A stretch of DNA of 64,000 nt from Megamerina dolium (taxonomy: Eukaryota; Arthropoda; Insecta; Diptera; Megamerinidae). The translations under genes were made by a program, and so were the position numbers. Where the stretch lies: assembly GCA_963854835.1 (NCBI GenBank), contig OY978525.1:57781855-57845854 (forward strand). Reading direction: 5' to 3'. Below, piece by piece: positions 11,023-21,799 of the stretch; the stretch's first letter is position 1; every line of letters begins with the position of its first letter. Below the pieces are notes generated by a model. The model was not told where the DNA came from and searched no databases. It saw only the letters and a program-made list of their open reading frames with translations.

Positions 11023-11496
11023 TTGCATAGACTAGAAAAACAATCCAGTCCCAGTAGGGAAAAAATTTCGTCAACATCAGCTGCGGCTGCAGAACTCTCG
11101 CGACAATCTTTCACCGCTCAGCTGCAAACTGTGCCGATAAGTAGGCCCAATACAGTTTCAGGAACCCACAATAATCCACCGAAAGATGGTTCGGTGTTAC
11201 TCGGAACGGCAATGCACATCAGACACCAGAATACTACGTATACTGCTCGTGCCCTAATTAACTTTGGATCTGAAGCGAAATTCATATCCGAACGCTTGCG
11301 AAATAGTTTGCGCCTCCCTGTTTGCAACGTTCTAAATGAGGTCACATGTCTGAACGAAGTGGTTACGGCACACTCGTCGAAGATGTGTTCTCTGCAGTCT
11401 CTATCAAGGAGATGCATTTCTACTGAAGAAGTTGAAGAAGGAATCCACAAGGGCATTTTTGGATCTTTTATAGCTCAAAACAGAGTCTTTGGTTAA
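11023..11496 (+). pseudogene. BEL/Pao-type protease region fragment
   Basis: A 157-codon frame with a Ser/Thr-rich linker (about residues 1-55) followed by SVLLGTAMHIR...YTARALINFGSEAKFISERL. In BEL/Pao proteases the corresponding core is ALIDSGSEA.FISE; here the catalytic Asp-Ser-Gly has become Asn-Phe-Gly, so the enzyme would be inactive. It sits in the same orientation as the Gag piece at 10.7 kb and probably belongs to the same element. Reverse transcriptase and integrase of this copy are not present nearby. Confidence 0.65.
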
Positions 11497-11499
11497 ATC

Positions 11500-12310
11500 A
11501 TTACCGGACCACTCCAACCACAGCAATGCAGTAGAACGATTCCATCATTCTACAATAACATCGGCATTGGGCGAAACCAAGACATTTCGGATTCGAGGTC
11601 TCGTTCCAACAGAAATATTTCTGAAGGTGTTTCAAGTAACTCCCCTGCTGCAAAGTTATATATGCCCGCTATGTACGGGCATGCATTCCCTCAGAAAGTG
11701 AGAAAAATTTTCTTCACTTACAGCGGAACAGGAAATTAACATTGTAAACAAACGATGACTTACGTCAACTGCTTTGCACCTACCCATATTCTTGCAGGGT
11801 GCCGAAGCCATTTCATTTTCCGTTTTTGTGGAAAACGGCACCATTTCTGCTGCATCGAGTGAGGCTCAATAGAAAAATGAAACGCAATTCTTATAACTCT
11901 TCAATTGTTTCTACGAAAAAGAAAGTGCTAACATACAGGTCTGGTGTAACAAAGTGATAACATCCTTCAAAGATGCTGACAACAACGACAGAAATTATGA
12001 TTTCCAATCATCACTTTTCGAAGAAAGATCGTTAACGAAACGACAGAAACTCCGAACGCATTCGAATGAATTATATTTCATTACGGAGATTTTAATGCAA
12101 CTATGCTGGCCATACATACTGATTGGTGCCAAGCTAATATTATGTCGCAACGCTTTTGTCTTCAAATCTGACCATCGTATACACCCCTTCCACATTTTGT
12201 CCTTCTTATCCTAGCTGAGCGTTTCACTTGATCGCTTTCTATGAAAGGTCAAGACAACAATGTGCTGGAATAGTTTAATAAATATGAATGATCATGAGTT
12301 TCCAATTGAC
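11500..12310. other. Unassigned stretch between BEL relic and Jockey LINE
   Basis: Only short frames are open and none was recognised. It may be further decayed BEL sequence, but nothing supports that directly. Confidence 0.4.
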
Positions 12311-12466
12311 ACTATTTTTTTTTTTTAACACATTTAGCTTTTTATTGGATCTTTCTAAAATTACTTAGAAACTAACAATAAGTAATCAAATCTTACAAAC
12401 TAAATAAAATTATGTGATACTCCCAACGTTCCATCACAATTTGTTGAGTCACGAGGTATAGCAATT

Positions 12467-13758
12467 TCACAGCATATTCAGTGTGTCTTTTCTTTTTAAT
12501 CGACGATGCCCCGTGCTCAGCAACAATTGCCTAGCAAGGGGATTCGGATAACTGTGTAATTTTTGAATGTAGCTTCTGCAAGACATTGCAACTTCCTCAG
12601 AAATTGTGGGTACATTTAAATCTCGATGGATGTTAACGTTCCTCATATACCAAGGCGCGTTTACAATAATTCGCAGACACTTGGATTGTATTCGCTGCAA
12701 TTTTTCGATATTTGAGGGAGATGCGGTGCCCCAAAACTGAATACCATAAGTCCAGATTGGCTTCAGGATTGCTTTATATAATAGCACTTTGTATTCGAGA
12801 TTCAACTTTGATCTTTTGTGTATCAGCCACCATAACTGATTAATTTTAAGCTTGATCTGAGTTTTCTGTGCCTCTATGTGATTTTTCCAGGTCAGCCTTC
12901 TGTCGAGGTGAATACCCAAGTACTTTGTTGAGGAACATTGTGGAACTGATTGGCCATTAATTTTAAGTGGGGGACATGTATCTGGCCTTAGCGTGAAGGT
13001 TACATGTACGCTCTTTGATTCATTGACTTTTATACGCCATCTTGCTAGCCAGATTTTGAGAGAATCGATATGAGTCTGCAGGAGTTTAGTAGCTTCTATG
13101 GGGTTAGAGCGAGAGCACAATATTGCCGTATCATCTGCAAAGGTCGATATAAATGTATAGTTATTGAGGGCATATCTGTAGTGTATAAGAGATAGAGTAA
13201 GGGGCCCAAAACGCTTCCCTGAGGAACACCAGCGTGAATATCCAATGGATTTGTTGTGTAATCCTTGTGATGTACGAGAAATTGTCTTTTCGTGAGGTAG
13301 CTACTAAGCAATGAGGAGACATTTGCAGGCAGTAATAGTTTGAGTTTGTAAATAAGGCTATCGTGCCATACTTTATCGAAAGCTTGAGTAATATCAAGAA
13401 AGACAGCTGAGCAATACTTTTTTTCTTCAAAAGTGTTCCTTCTCAGAGTTACAATGCGGTGGACTTGTTCTATTGTGCCGTGCTGTTTTCTAAATCCAAA
13501 CTGATGTTGGGGAATCAGTTGATTGAGATTAATAAATGGAGTTATATTCATGACAAGTAGCTTTTCGAATACTTTCGAGAGTAGATGCAGGAGGCTGATA
13601 GGTCTGTACGATGCAACTTTTGTAGGGTCTTTTCCTGGTTTTGCTATCATAATAATATTTGAAGTTTTCCAGGATTTGGGATAGTGTTTAACACGAAGGA
13701 TAGCATTGAAAATGTGCATGAGATGAATTACTGAAGCCGGAGGTAGCTCTTTTATCAT
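12467..13758 (-). pseudogene. Jockey ORF2 reverse transcriptase and C-terminus, one frameshift
   Basis: Motifs in order: IMIAKPGKDPTKVASYRPISLL, GFRKQHGT, AVFLDITQAFDKVWHDSL (motif A), GVPQGSVLGPLLY (motif B), then a one-base frame change near 13165 that breaks FADDTAIL (motif C; the restored frame reads from CSRSNPIEATKLL). The C-terminal thumb (YLGIHLDRRLTWKNHI, YGIQFWG) and the tail to a stop at 12467 are complete. Length and lack of RNase H fit Jockey. Few lesions suggest moderate age. Confidence 0.88.
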
Positions 13759-13799
13759 TTTACCGGTAATTTTATCTGGACCAGGTGATTTTTTTGGGT

Positions 13800-14543
13800 T
13801 TAAATCTTTATAAATTGCTTTGAATATGTCCTTTTTTTAATTTTGAGCGTTATTGAGCAAGGTTGAGAAGTTAATTTTGGTAATGAGGACTGTGAAGAGG
13901 GTGGATTGGGTGTAAACACACTTTTTAGGTGGTTTGCAAAAGTCAAACCCTTCTCACAGTTGCTTCTAGCCCAATTACCGTCACTCAAATGGATGGGGGA
14001 ATCAGTGGGAATTGGCCGATTTGAGTTTTTTGTTGATTTCCACAAAGAGTAGTCTGACGCTTCACCAGGTGTTAATTTCGCTATGTGCTCTTCTAACTCT
14101 TTGTTGTTTTTATTTTTTAAGGCTTGCTTTAACTTTCGAGTGCAGTGCTGTAGCTGTGTTTTCAGATTCGGTGATCTGAATTCCTGCCATTGCCTTCGGA
14201 GTCTTATTTGCTGTCTTACTAGCAATTCAATGTCAGCTGGTGTGTATGGGCTATAGTTTGATTGCTTGTATACCTTTATGCAGGTGGCTGAGCTGAGAGC
14301 TAATGAGAGCAGCTGGTTGAATTTTTCGCGTGCTGAGTCTACATCGTGTCCATTTCTTAATACAGTACTCAGAGAAAGATGGGAATTTATATATTTCTTG
14401 AATTTTAACCAGTCTATTTTCTTTCTAACGCAATTGCCTTGGGGCTTGGTGATTTTATAGATATTACCGTGAGTGGTCAGATGATAGATCATAATTACAC
14501 TCTGTGGAGATATTTTCCATCTGCAAACCTTTGGCGACTCCAA
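13800..14543 (-). pseudogene. Jockey ORF2 linker between endonuclease and reverse transcriptase
   Basis: A 247-codon frame beginning out of register with the endonuclease and then rich in Lys, Gln and Leu. It includes RRQWQEFRSPNLKTQLQHC and SLWKSTKNSNRP, characteristic of the Jockey linker that precedes the polymerase. Its end is truncated by a frame change near 13830, just before KNPKKSPGPDKI-like residues visible on the minus strand (about 13800-13765). Confidence 0.75.
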
Positions 14544-15073
14544 AGTCTATGAGATCGGGTATTTTCCTCTTGTCCGTCGGCCAATATGTCGGTTGTCCAT
14601 TTGAAATAACATCGTAGCCGTGGTTAGTGATGATTGAACATAGTCTTTTGCCTTTTGGAGTTATTAATCGGGAGCCCCAGTGAGTGTGTTTGGCGTTGAA
14701 ATCACCAGCAACCAAGAATTTGTTCGGTAATACTGTATCTTGGGGGACAGTATATCGCAGATATTACTAGCTTAGAGATGTATTCTTCCAGACATATAGA
14801 TGTTGCTTGCAAGTAGACGCTACTGAAATCTTCGAGAACATGATGTTTTATTCTGCTTTTTATCAATATGGCAGTTCCTCCGCGTGCCTTACCATGCGGA
14901 TGATTTGTGGTGTACAGTTTGTAATATGGTATTTGGTAGCAATTTTTGTCAGTGAAATGTGTTTCAGATATCATCATTATGTCGATCTGGCTGGATTCAA
15001 GGAATTGAATTAGCTCCAAACGGTGCTGGCTTAAGCCGTTGGTGTTCCAGTGGCATATCTTGAGACAACTCAT
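14464..15073 (-). pseudogene. Jockey ORF2 endonuclease domain (two frames)
   Basis: ORF2 starts MSCLKICHWNTNGL, the usual opening of Jockey ORF2, with endonuclease motifs ISETHF (catalytic Glu), the ARGGTAI segment and, after a frameshift near 14710, VAGDFNAKHTHWGSR and ELSSDHS-type residues at the end. The enzyme nicks target DNA for priming. The ATGA overlap with ORF1 suggests termination-reinitiation translation of ORF2, as in other LINEs (inference). A second frame change joins 14543-13800. Confidence 0.8.
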
Positions 15074-15354
15074 GGTCTGGATAGCAATGTTTGGAGTAAC
15101 ATCGATTGATTTTCCATCATTTCTTGCATCATTGTTTGCATTTAGCTACTATCATGCTTCTCATTTGTTGGATCTCCAATAAGATTTATGAACTGATATG
15201 TTACTCTATTTGAATTAAGTTCATTATATCTTAACGAGATCCTATTTTCACTAATCTTCTAATGTTTAAATTACTCATAATTCCCCTAAATCCAGACAAC
15301 AAAACTCAGAGCATCTTTTTTTGTTTTTTTTTTAAGGAGTACGGTATGTCGCCA

Positions 15355-15676
15355 AACGTCAAGAGAACAGACCGTTGGAGTCCCATCTATCCACCGTCCG
15401 ATGAACGAAATAATGATAGACGGGAAAGACATCGTCCAGCATGCCGAGTATGTAGAGGAAATATTGCGTTACGAGTTTGTCACCGTTTTCTTTAGATTCC
15501 GTTTTCAAAGATTCGAGGTTGGGGTTAAACATCGATGCTGTCTTAATTGCTTGAGTTATAACAACACAGTCGACCATTGCACATTTGGATCTAGTTGTCA
15601 GCAGTGCTCTGGCAAACATCACACGTTGCTGCATAAGAGGGCTAACAGTCAGAAGCACGGTCCAGCAAGAAGATGA
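15355..15676 (+). pseudogene. Gag-like CCHC zinc-knuckle fragment (BEL/Pao-like)
   Basis: Two overlapping plus-strand frames carry RHRPACRVCRGNIALRVCHRF and then HRCCLNCLSYNNTVDHCTFGSSCQQCSGKHHTLLHKR. Paired Cys-rich knuckles ending in HHTLLH are typical of BEL/Pao and related insect Gag proteins, where they bind RNA. A frameshift near 15490 separates the two halves. No protease or polymerase follows; AT-rich DNA does. It could be a Gag-only non-autonomous element. Confidence 0.7.
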
Positions 15677-15689
15677 AACAACCCGGTCC

Positions 15690-16660
15690 TTCTCCTCCTC
15701 CTAATCCTCCACGGTGACTATCTACGAAGATATCTTTTAAAGTTTTTTTCCATTATCACTACTGTATGTATTGTATTTGTTTTTTTTTTTTAAGTATGCT
15801 TGAATTTTTATTTATTCTGAATTTAATTCCCACATTTTTTATTACTACTATTATTTTTAACATTAATTATGATTTAATTTTTTAATTTTGTTTTTCTTTC
15901 TATATAAATTTAATTTTATTGTAGAACCCCCCTGGTGTAGATTTTTCGTCTCATTTGCAGTATTCCTGCAAGAAGGCGGAATGTCTACGCCAGAATAAAT
16001 TTATAACGCTGCCTGTGCATTTGGGGGAATGGGTTGAGTTGGTAACCTGGCATCCTTGTCGATCTCGGTAACAATCACGTCACCCGTTGTTTTTGTTTTC
16101 AATGTAAAATGAAAATTGAAAGGGAGAGTAAGAGAGTAAGAAACGACCGAAAAGATCACAGGAGATTTTATTATCGACACCAGTTCACGAAGTCACGGCA
16201 AGGGTTGTGTCGATAATGTTCTGAACATTTATGCGTTTTAGGAACAACATGTAATACAAATTGTGATACTTTAGAGAAAACTGTCATAGTCTTCTATAAC
16301 TTTATCTGGGCAAATGCACTTCTTCTTTTTTTCAATGTGACTGAAAATATAGCACAAGACACCATGGAAAGCAATGTTGCTATACTTACAATAGAAACAT
16401 TTTTCATAGTTTAAATTATTTCTTTTCTTTACAGATACAAACCACCAATACCAACCAATCACTGTTTAATGTATTTACCGTCAAATAACCCTAGAGGCTT
16501 ACCCTGCTTTGTTTCCAGTTCGTATAAATATACATAGATTTACATTTTGTAAATTTTGGGCATAACTTTGCCTCCGTTTCTCTCCCGTCCTCCAACGCAC
16601 GTAATTTACCTGACAGTTTATAGACAGTGCCAACAGTCCAAAAATACTTATACGCCAATC
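15690..16660. other. AT-rich stretch with dispersed repeat copy 2
   Basis: 15983-16054 repeats the sequence at 3491-3576. The rest is AT-rich with T runs and shows no recognisable gene. The repeat follows a GGCGGAATGTCTACGCC junction that could be an LTR start downstream of the gag-like piece. Confidence 0.5.
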
Positions 16661-16679
16661 GCGGAATGTATAGAACTAT

Positions 16680-17730
16680 GAAAGGCGCATTCTATTTCCA
16701 GGAGGGGAGGTATGCAACCCAATCTTTTTAGTCATTACCGATATCAGCACGGAGGCATTTACCCGCTCAGATGTGAGCGCCTGTGGCGAATAAACTACAT
16801 TTTTCATATGTCGAATTAGGAAAATTCCTACCATACGAGTAAATATTTTTGATGTAAATTGTTTGCCATTATCGGAATAGAACTTTTGCAACACCTCTTG
16901 GAGCAGCCTCTTCATAGCTTTCAAAAGTACATATGTTGTGTTATGGTCAAGTACAATAAACATGTACGCGTTTTTTTTTTTGTTGTCGAGAACGGCGATA
17001 TTTTTCCCAAAAAATCAATGTATATCTTCTGGAATGGCCTGGAATACGGTGGTAATTTCCACTCCCATCCTCGGTATCTATACAACATTAGCCGGTTTTG
17101 GCTCTTTAAAAATTCGACAGTCACGTACGTAATTTCTCACTTATACAGTCATTCCTGGCCAATGGTAATATTTTCGCACCCATGTCAACGTCATTGCAAT
17201 ACCACCATGTGCTGCTGTAGGCTCGTTATGTGCATCTTCGACTAACACCAGTGTCAGGATCTTCGGTAACTATAACTTCAATAAAATACCCTGCACTACG
17301 TCATCAGTTCCGTGTATTTTCTTGCGGAGCTCAATCTCAATTTTATAGACTGGCACTTGTAATGGCCATCGCGCCAGTCGACCTCTCAGATCATGTAGCG
17401 TCATGTATATCATCCGTCATCAATACACCACCGCCTATAATAAACATAAATGTGGATTCTTTAAAACGATCGTCAAATTGGCAGTCTTCAAGCAATCAAT
17501 CACCTCAGTCAATACTCGCAAATGACTATCGAACTCGACTATCAAAAATACCTTTGATATTTTGAATAGGAAACGCGTCTTTCACGGTTAATTGATTCAA
17601 TTTACGCGCATCAAGGCAAAATCGATTCTTATCCAGTTTGCGCACACTCGTAGTCCTATTGCTCCATTGACTTTAGCTCTCCCTAATCACATCAAACCCC
17701 AACATCCTGTCCACTTCATTGATACAGTAA
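16680..17730 (-). pseudogene. Second-lineage Gypsy pol fragment (reverse transcriptase and integrase scraps)
   Basis: From high to low coordinates on the minus strand: reverse-transcriptase scraps (GAIGLRVCANW..IDFALM, about 17680-17590), then the integrase zinc region (AAHGGIAMTLTWVRKYYHWPGM...YVRDC, about 17220-17110), then the core (YIDFLGKISPF, LFIVLD-like, FYSDNGKQFTS, about 17030-16800). The integrase differs clearly from the dominant Gypsy family here, so it is another lineage. Frameshifts are frequent and RNase H is mostly unreadable. Confidence 0.75.
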
Positions 17731-18000
17731 TTCTTGTACAGCTGCTGATATATGGTAAGATCGTTACTTCAGTGGTGGAGCACATTTTATTTATTCTATT
17801 CTATTATTATTTACCGTCACTGTCGAATTTGCGAAAAGATGCTACTACCTCCTAATCTGTTGTTGAGGCAAGTCATGTGTGTGTGGTACTTTGTCCACGG
17901 CTTCTACGTCAGCTCTCGTTCTTAATCATCACTGCAGTCGCTTAGTATGTCGGGAGCGAGTTGAAATTTTCTCCAAAAGTCCACACCTAAGTATGTCGGT

Positions 18001-18390
18001 TAAGTGGGTACCGTAGCTCAGTGGTTAGTGCGTTGACCTTCTGATTTGTAGGCCGTGGGTTCAATCCCCGGCTGAAGCATAACAAAATTTAATATCGAAA
18101 AGATTTTTCTTTCGAGCGGTACCCACCTGCCGGCAAGAATTGGCAATTTTTCCGGCAGTAACAATTTCCCAAAAATGCTTCTTAAAAGAGCTCTGTGACA
18201 AAGCTAAGTTAAAGTGATGTCACAAGGGTTCTGCCGTCCGTAACCGGCTAATATAAGTATGTCCTTTCTAATGCTGTCCAAATTTAACACGCACAACAGT
18301 ATTGGAAGATAAGCTCGGTGGTATCACAATGGGCCTTTCTGGCCTAAGTGCGTCCTCTCAGAGAGAGGACAGCCCCATAACCTAACCTAA
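18001..18390 (+). mobile_element. tRNA-derived SINE, full-length-like copy
   Basis: 390 bp flanked by a perfect 15-bp duplication CCTAAGTATGTCGGT (17986-18000 and 18391-18405). The head resembles a tRNA: TAGCTCAGTGGTTAGTGCG is an A-box-like promoter and GGTTCAATCCC a B box, which would drive RNA polymerase III. An unrelated body follows (GGTACCCACCTGCCGGCAAG, then TGTGACAAAGCT) and a short CCTAA-repeat tail. Related copies lie at 18782-19075 and, inverted, at about 45233-45471. It needs a partner LINE to move. Confidence 0.88.
18010..18073 (+). promoter_or_regulatory. Internal RNA polymerase III promoter (A and B boxes) of SINE
   Basis: The A-box-like TAGCTCAGTGG and B-box GGTTCAATCCC are spaced as in tRNA genes. 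A functional tRNA is unlikely because the acceptor and anticodon stems do not pair well and the SINE body follows. Confidence 0.75.
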
Positions 18391-18781
18391 CCTAAGTATG
18401 TCGGTAGGTCACGCGATGAGCATATATAAAATACAATGCTCCTCACTTCATCTCGATACTCCACCTCTAAGTTGACTTCACTTATGATGATCTGCGAGCG
18501 TCCACCTGCCGTACGTACTCGTGAGTAATATTGGTGATATATTATTACGCTGCAATAGTTCCGTTGCATCAGCGCCCAAGATGCTTACCGATGCCCCGTA
18601 TATAGGAGCCTATGACTGCTATTACCCGATAACGTGATGTTAGCGTATAGTCTACGATCACCATCGTGGTATTTCTGCACGGCTATAACTGAGCGTGTAA
18701 ACTTTCTATTCTATCTCTCTTCAAAACTCAGATATTTTTGGTTGTTATTGATGATATTGCTTTCTTTATTCGTATTATTAC

Positions 18782-19075
18782 CCGGATGAAGCATAACAAA
18801 TTCAAGATCGAGAAGATTTATCTTTTGAACGGTACCCACCTGTCGGCAAGCAATTGGAAATTCTTCCGGCAGTAACAATTTGCCATGGAAATGCTTTTAA
18901 AATAATTATGTGACAAAGCTCAGAGAGAGTGATGTCGCAAGAGTTCTGCTATTCGGAACAGGCTCAAATAAGTAGGTCCCTTCTCCAGAATTTAACACGC
19001 ACAACAGTAATGAAAGAAAAGCTCAGCCAAAGAGCCCTTAGGGTCTTATAAGTACCGCATATTTATTTTTAATTT
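18782..19075 (+). mobile_element. tRNA-derived SINE, 5'-truncated copy
   Basis: It lacks the tRNA head and starts at CCGGATGAAGCATAAC. A 17-bp duplication TTTATTCGTATTATTAC flanks it (18765-18781 and 19076-19092). The body matches the 18.0-kb copy; the 3' part reads GAGCCCTTAGGGTCTTATAAG and then AT-rich tail, unlike the CCTAA tail of the other copy, so two tail subfamilies exist. Confidence 0.82.
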
Positions 19076-19092
19076 TTTATTCGTATTATTAC

Positions 19093-19463
19093 ATGTTTTC
19101 TCAATTACAGTATGGCCGCGTGTAGGAGTTTTATCTACCATTTGTTGTGACCAGTCGGCGGTGTCTCGGTGGAACACGATGCTCCTGACATCGTCATGAT
19201 TCGTCTTCTATTTTCCGGATGACATTTTGGAGTTATTGCATCCGAATTTCACCTCTGTAGCAGAAAATTGTGCTGCGAGGTGACGCAAAATCCATGAATA
19301 AGTGTCCTGCTTATCTACATTTCCAGCACGTCAACGGTCGCTTCTGCTCTGCATGAACTGATTCTCCGCTTTGGCTGCCACCTCGTCATCGTCGTTTCCA
19401 TCCAACTGGCAACATAACAATTCCGCCTCGTGCATCTGGTAACGATGGTGCGACATACCGCTG
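19093..19463. other. Unassigned stretch
   Basis: No element or gene was recognised. Short minus-strand frames are open but broken. The next recognisable sequence is Gypsy integrase at 19464. Confidence 0.4.
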
Positions 19464-19539
19464 ATGGAAGCTATGCTCCAATTCGTTGCTTTCCTGTCGA
19501 AGTTGCTCTATACTGAATACGCTCTTAGGGTAAATTATC

Positions 19540-19781
19540 CGAACCAGGCTTCAAAATTCTTTCCTTTTTATACTCTGAAAGTAGAAAAAGTGAATGGAGT
19601 AATAAAAACAATATTAGGTAAGTTATGGAATTCTATTAATAATCCTGATTGGTCAAGCAAATTGTTGCAGGTGGAATTTGCAGCAAATAATTCTGCACAC
19701 AGTGTCACAAAAACAAAATGCAGTATCTTTTTGTTTGGCCTTGAGCAGCAATGTTATATAATTGATGAATTCACAGAACAC
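19540..19781 (+). pseudogene. Gypsy integrase C-terminal fragment, interrupted by a Harbinger-like element
   Basis: The frame contains VNGVIKTILGKL, LLQVEFAANNSAHSVTKTK and FLFGLEQQCYIIDEFTEHL, which match the helix after the catalytic Glu in Gypsy integrases (E.VNR, ALNN..HS.T..TP, LLFG). The match stops at 19782, where the TTA target duplication and inverted terminus of the next element begin; the remaining open codons belong to that element. It resembles the second Gypsy lineage (16.7-17.7 kb) more than the dominant one. Confidence 0.65.
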
Positions 19782-19784
19782 TTA

Positions 19785-20723
19785 TACCGTGGTTATATTA
19801 CCGACCAATTGAACGCTAATAAAAACAATTGTTGTTGGTTTCAATACAAAATGAAAAATGAACTCCAAAAATGAACATATGCAAGTCAATCAGTTCTGAT
19901 TGCTGTTCTCGACACCAATCAAACCAATTTCACCAGCGCTGCCACATGAAATTTTATAAAAAGAACAAGAAAATGTGAGCAAAAATATTTCTAAATAATG
20001 CAACATTTATTATGTTGACAACTGCGAAGGAAATTTTAAACATTAATTATATAAATTATCTTTAAAGAAAGCTATTTGCGTTTGTTTTATATTCTGAGTA
20101 TGTACTGATGGAGAGAATTTTTCGTTAAGCAAAGAAATTCTATAACTTAAAATTTATTATTTTATTTAGAAATGGTGTTTTCGTGGAGCGAACCTCTAAC
20201 TGAAGAACTTATTACTCTGCTGCAAATTAATGAACGCTTGTGGGATACAAGAAATCCATGTTATTATAATCGGGAAAAACGGGGACAGGCCCTAGATGCT
20301 ATGCAACAGCAATTGTCTAAAATTGTTAGCGATATAGCAAATCATGATATCCGGGCAAAATTACAGTCCTTTGAAGCCAATATAGGGAAGAGTTGACAGA
20401 GTTTTTTTCGCCATTTTATCCCACTTGATTGTTTTCTTTTTTGTCGATTTTTCGATGATACTTTTTCTATTAACTCAATTAGTTTTCCCAGTACACTTCT
20501 ATGATTATCGTTCCAAAAACATCATCCGCATATATGGTTATCAAATCATTCAGCGCGGGGTCCATTATGAAATCAATTGAAATTTAATGCAGCACAATTA
20601 TTTTGACAAAATATTACACCTCTCTCTCCGCAATCATGTGTAACCACCCAACAATCTAAATTGGTGAAATGGAAAATGAACGCCCTGATTGGCGTTCAAT
20701 TTATTGGTAATACAACCACGGCA
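19785..20723 (+). mobile_element. Harbinger-like DNA transposon derivative carrying a MADF-like ORF
   Basis: 939 bp with inverted termini of about 30 bp: TACCGTGGTTATATTACC at the left and the complement of TGCCGTGGTTGTATTACC at the right, both followed by a related ATTGAACGC block. TTA flanks both ends (19782-19784 and 20724-20726), the 3-bp target typical of PIF/Harbinger. No transposase is present, only a short MADF-like protein. PIF/Harbinger elements are known to encode a Myb/SANT/MADF-type DNA-binding accessory protein, so a deletion derivative that kept it is plausible. Family assignment is inference. Confidence 0.6.
20172..20396 (+). CDS. Small MADF-like domain protein within a Harbinger-like element
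   Basis: A 74-codon frame starting at ATG 20172: WSEPLTEELITLLQINERLWDTRNPCYYNREKRGQALDAM... The pattern LI.LL..N..LWD.R.P.Y..R.KR.QA fits the start and middle of a MADF domain, a Myb-related DNA-binding fold common in insects. The usual domain is about 80-90 residues, so the end is replaced or cut by the stop at 20394. A damaged inverted second copy lies near 21360-21510. It may be a transposon DNA-binding protein. Expression is unknown. Confidence 0.5.
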   Translation: MVFSWSEPLTEELITLLQINERLWDTRNPCYYNREKRGQALDAMQQQLSKIVSDIANHDIRAKLQSFEANIGKS

Positions 20724-20840
20724 TTAGGAATATCATAAAATCATAACGCCGTGGTTATACTATCAATCCATTGAACGCCAATCGTGATGTTCATTTTCCG
20801 TTTCATCAATTTAGATTGTTGGGTAGTTACAAGTGATTGT
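20640..20840. repeat. Near-palindrome of facing Harbinger-like termini
   Basis: Arms of about 95 bp (20640-20723 and 20743-20840) around a short centre. Shared words include CAACAATCTAAATTG / CAATTTAGATTGTTG, GGCGTTCAAT / ATTGAACGCC and AACCACGGC / GCCGTGGTT. It is the meeting point of two inverted element copies. Confidence 0.8.
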
Positions 20841-21795
20841 AGTTACATAGGTGTAATATGTTGTACCTTCGTATGAGGCAGTAGGTATGTTTTTATTTAC
20901 GTTTTTCACGTTAACAGCTGTGTTTTGACAAACTTGAATTAGAGTAGAAGTAGAATTTGCCGAAATACAAGTTTCCGGGTGGAAAATAAATCAGTTTATC
21001 AAATATTAAGAAAACGTTTTATGGGCCCTTTTTGGCAAAATTTCAATACAAAAATCTTCTTAAGCTTGACTATGTTACGGTGGCGTCTGTTTGCAAAGTT
21101 ATCAAAATAATTGTGCTGTACTAAATTTCAGTTGTTTTCATAATCAATACGAAATTAATGAATCAAAGAGAAATGAAGTACAAAAGGCTCTTTCACATTC
21201 CTAACAAAGGATCTACAAAATAACGACTTCCGGGCCATCAAAAATTATATAATATTGAAAGCGCAATTCCAGACCATCCTGTGACTCACTGAAAAGGATA
21301 TAAAAAAAGTGAAACATCAGTTGAAAATGCAATGCCGCTAGTTCAACAATTTTCAGTTCTGGTGTCAATAGCTCTCAACTTTTTCCTATATTGGCTTCGA
21401 AGGGACAGCATCTAGGGCCTGTGCGCTAATACTTGTATCGTACAAGTATTCATTACAGAGCAGAGTAATAACTTCTTCAATGAGAGGTCTGCTCCACGAA
21501 AACACCATTTCTAAATAAAATAATAAATTTAAAGTTATAAAATCTCTCTGCTTAAAGAGAAAATGTTCTCAATCTTTACTTACTCAAAATATAAAGCAAA
21601 TGCAAATAGCTTTCTATAAAGGAAATTTATATAATAAATATTTAAAATTTAATAATTCATTGCAGTTGTCAGCTTAATAAACATGTATGTAAGTATGTAC
21701 ATAATAGCTGTAACCAATATTGCATTTTTTAGAAATATTTTTCCTCACATTTTCTTTTTCTCTATATTAAATTGAAATTGCGGTTCTAGAAAAAG
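20742..21795 (-). mobile_element. Second, inverted and truncated Harbinger-like copy
   Basis: It begins CGCCGTGGTTATAC (a terminus as in the first copy) and, further right, holds the reverse complement of the first copy's leader and MADF frame (21345-21790: for example CTCCACGAAAACACCATTTCTAAAT). The MADF frame is shortened by internal deletions to about 40 codons. The distal terminus expected beyond 21800 was not found, so this copy is truncated. Between 20840 and 21345 no gene was seen. Confidence 0.6.
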
Positions 21796-21799
21796 TCGC

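Larger units (their letters stand above)
12315..15140 (-). mobile_element. Jockey-clade LINE, 5'-truncated, frameshifted
   Basis: On the minus strand a short ORF1 tail (about 15140-15070) overlaps the ORF2 start by ATGA at 15073-15070. ORF2 then runs through endonuclease and reverse transcriptase to 12467, followed by about 140 bases of 3' UTR and a tail of 12 A residues (T run on the plus strand, 12315-12326). There is no RNase H, and motif style fits Jockey. Most of ORF1 is missing. Confidence 0.88.

Noticed and set aside
18003..18080. A tRNA gene
   Set aside because: A and B boxes are present, but the stems pair poorly, the same head recurs with the same body at 45.2 kb, and the whole unit is flanked by a target duplication. 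It is a SINE head.
18372..18397. CCTAA repeats as insect telomere (TTAGG) sequence
   Set aside because: Only about three units occur, exactly at the SINE 3' tail and into its target duplication. A telomeric tract would be longer and flies lack TTAGG telomeres.
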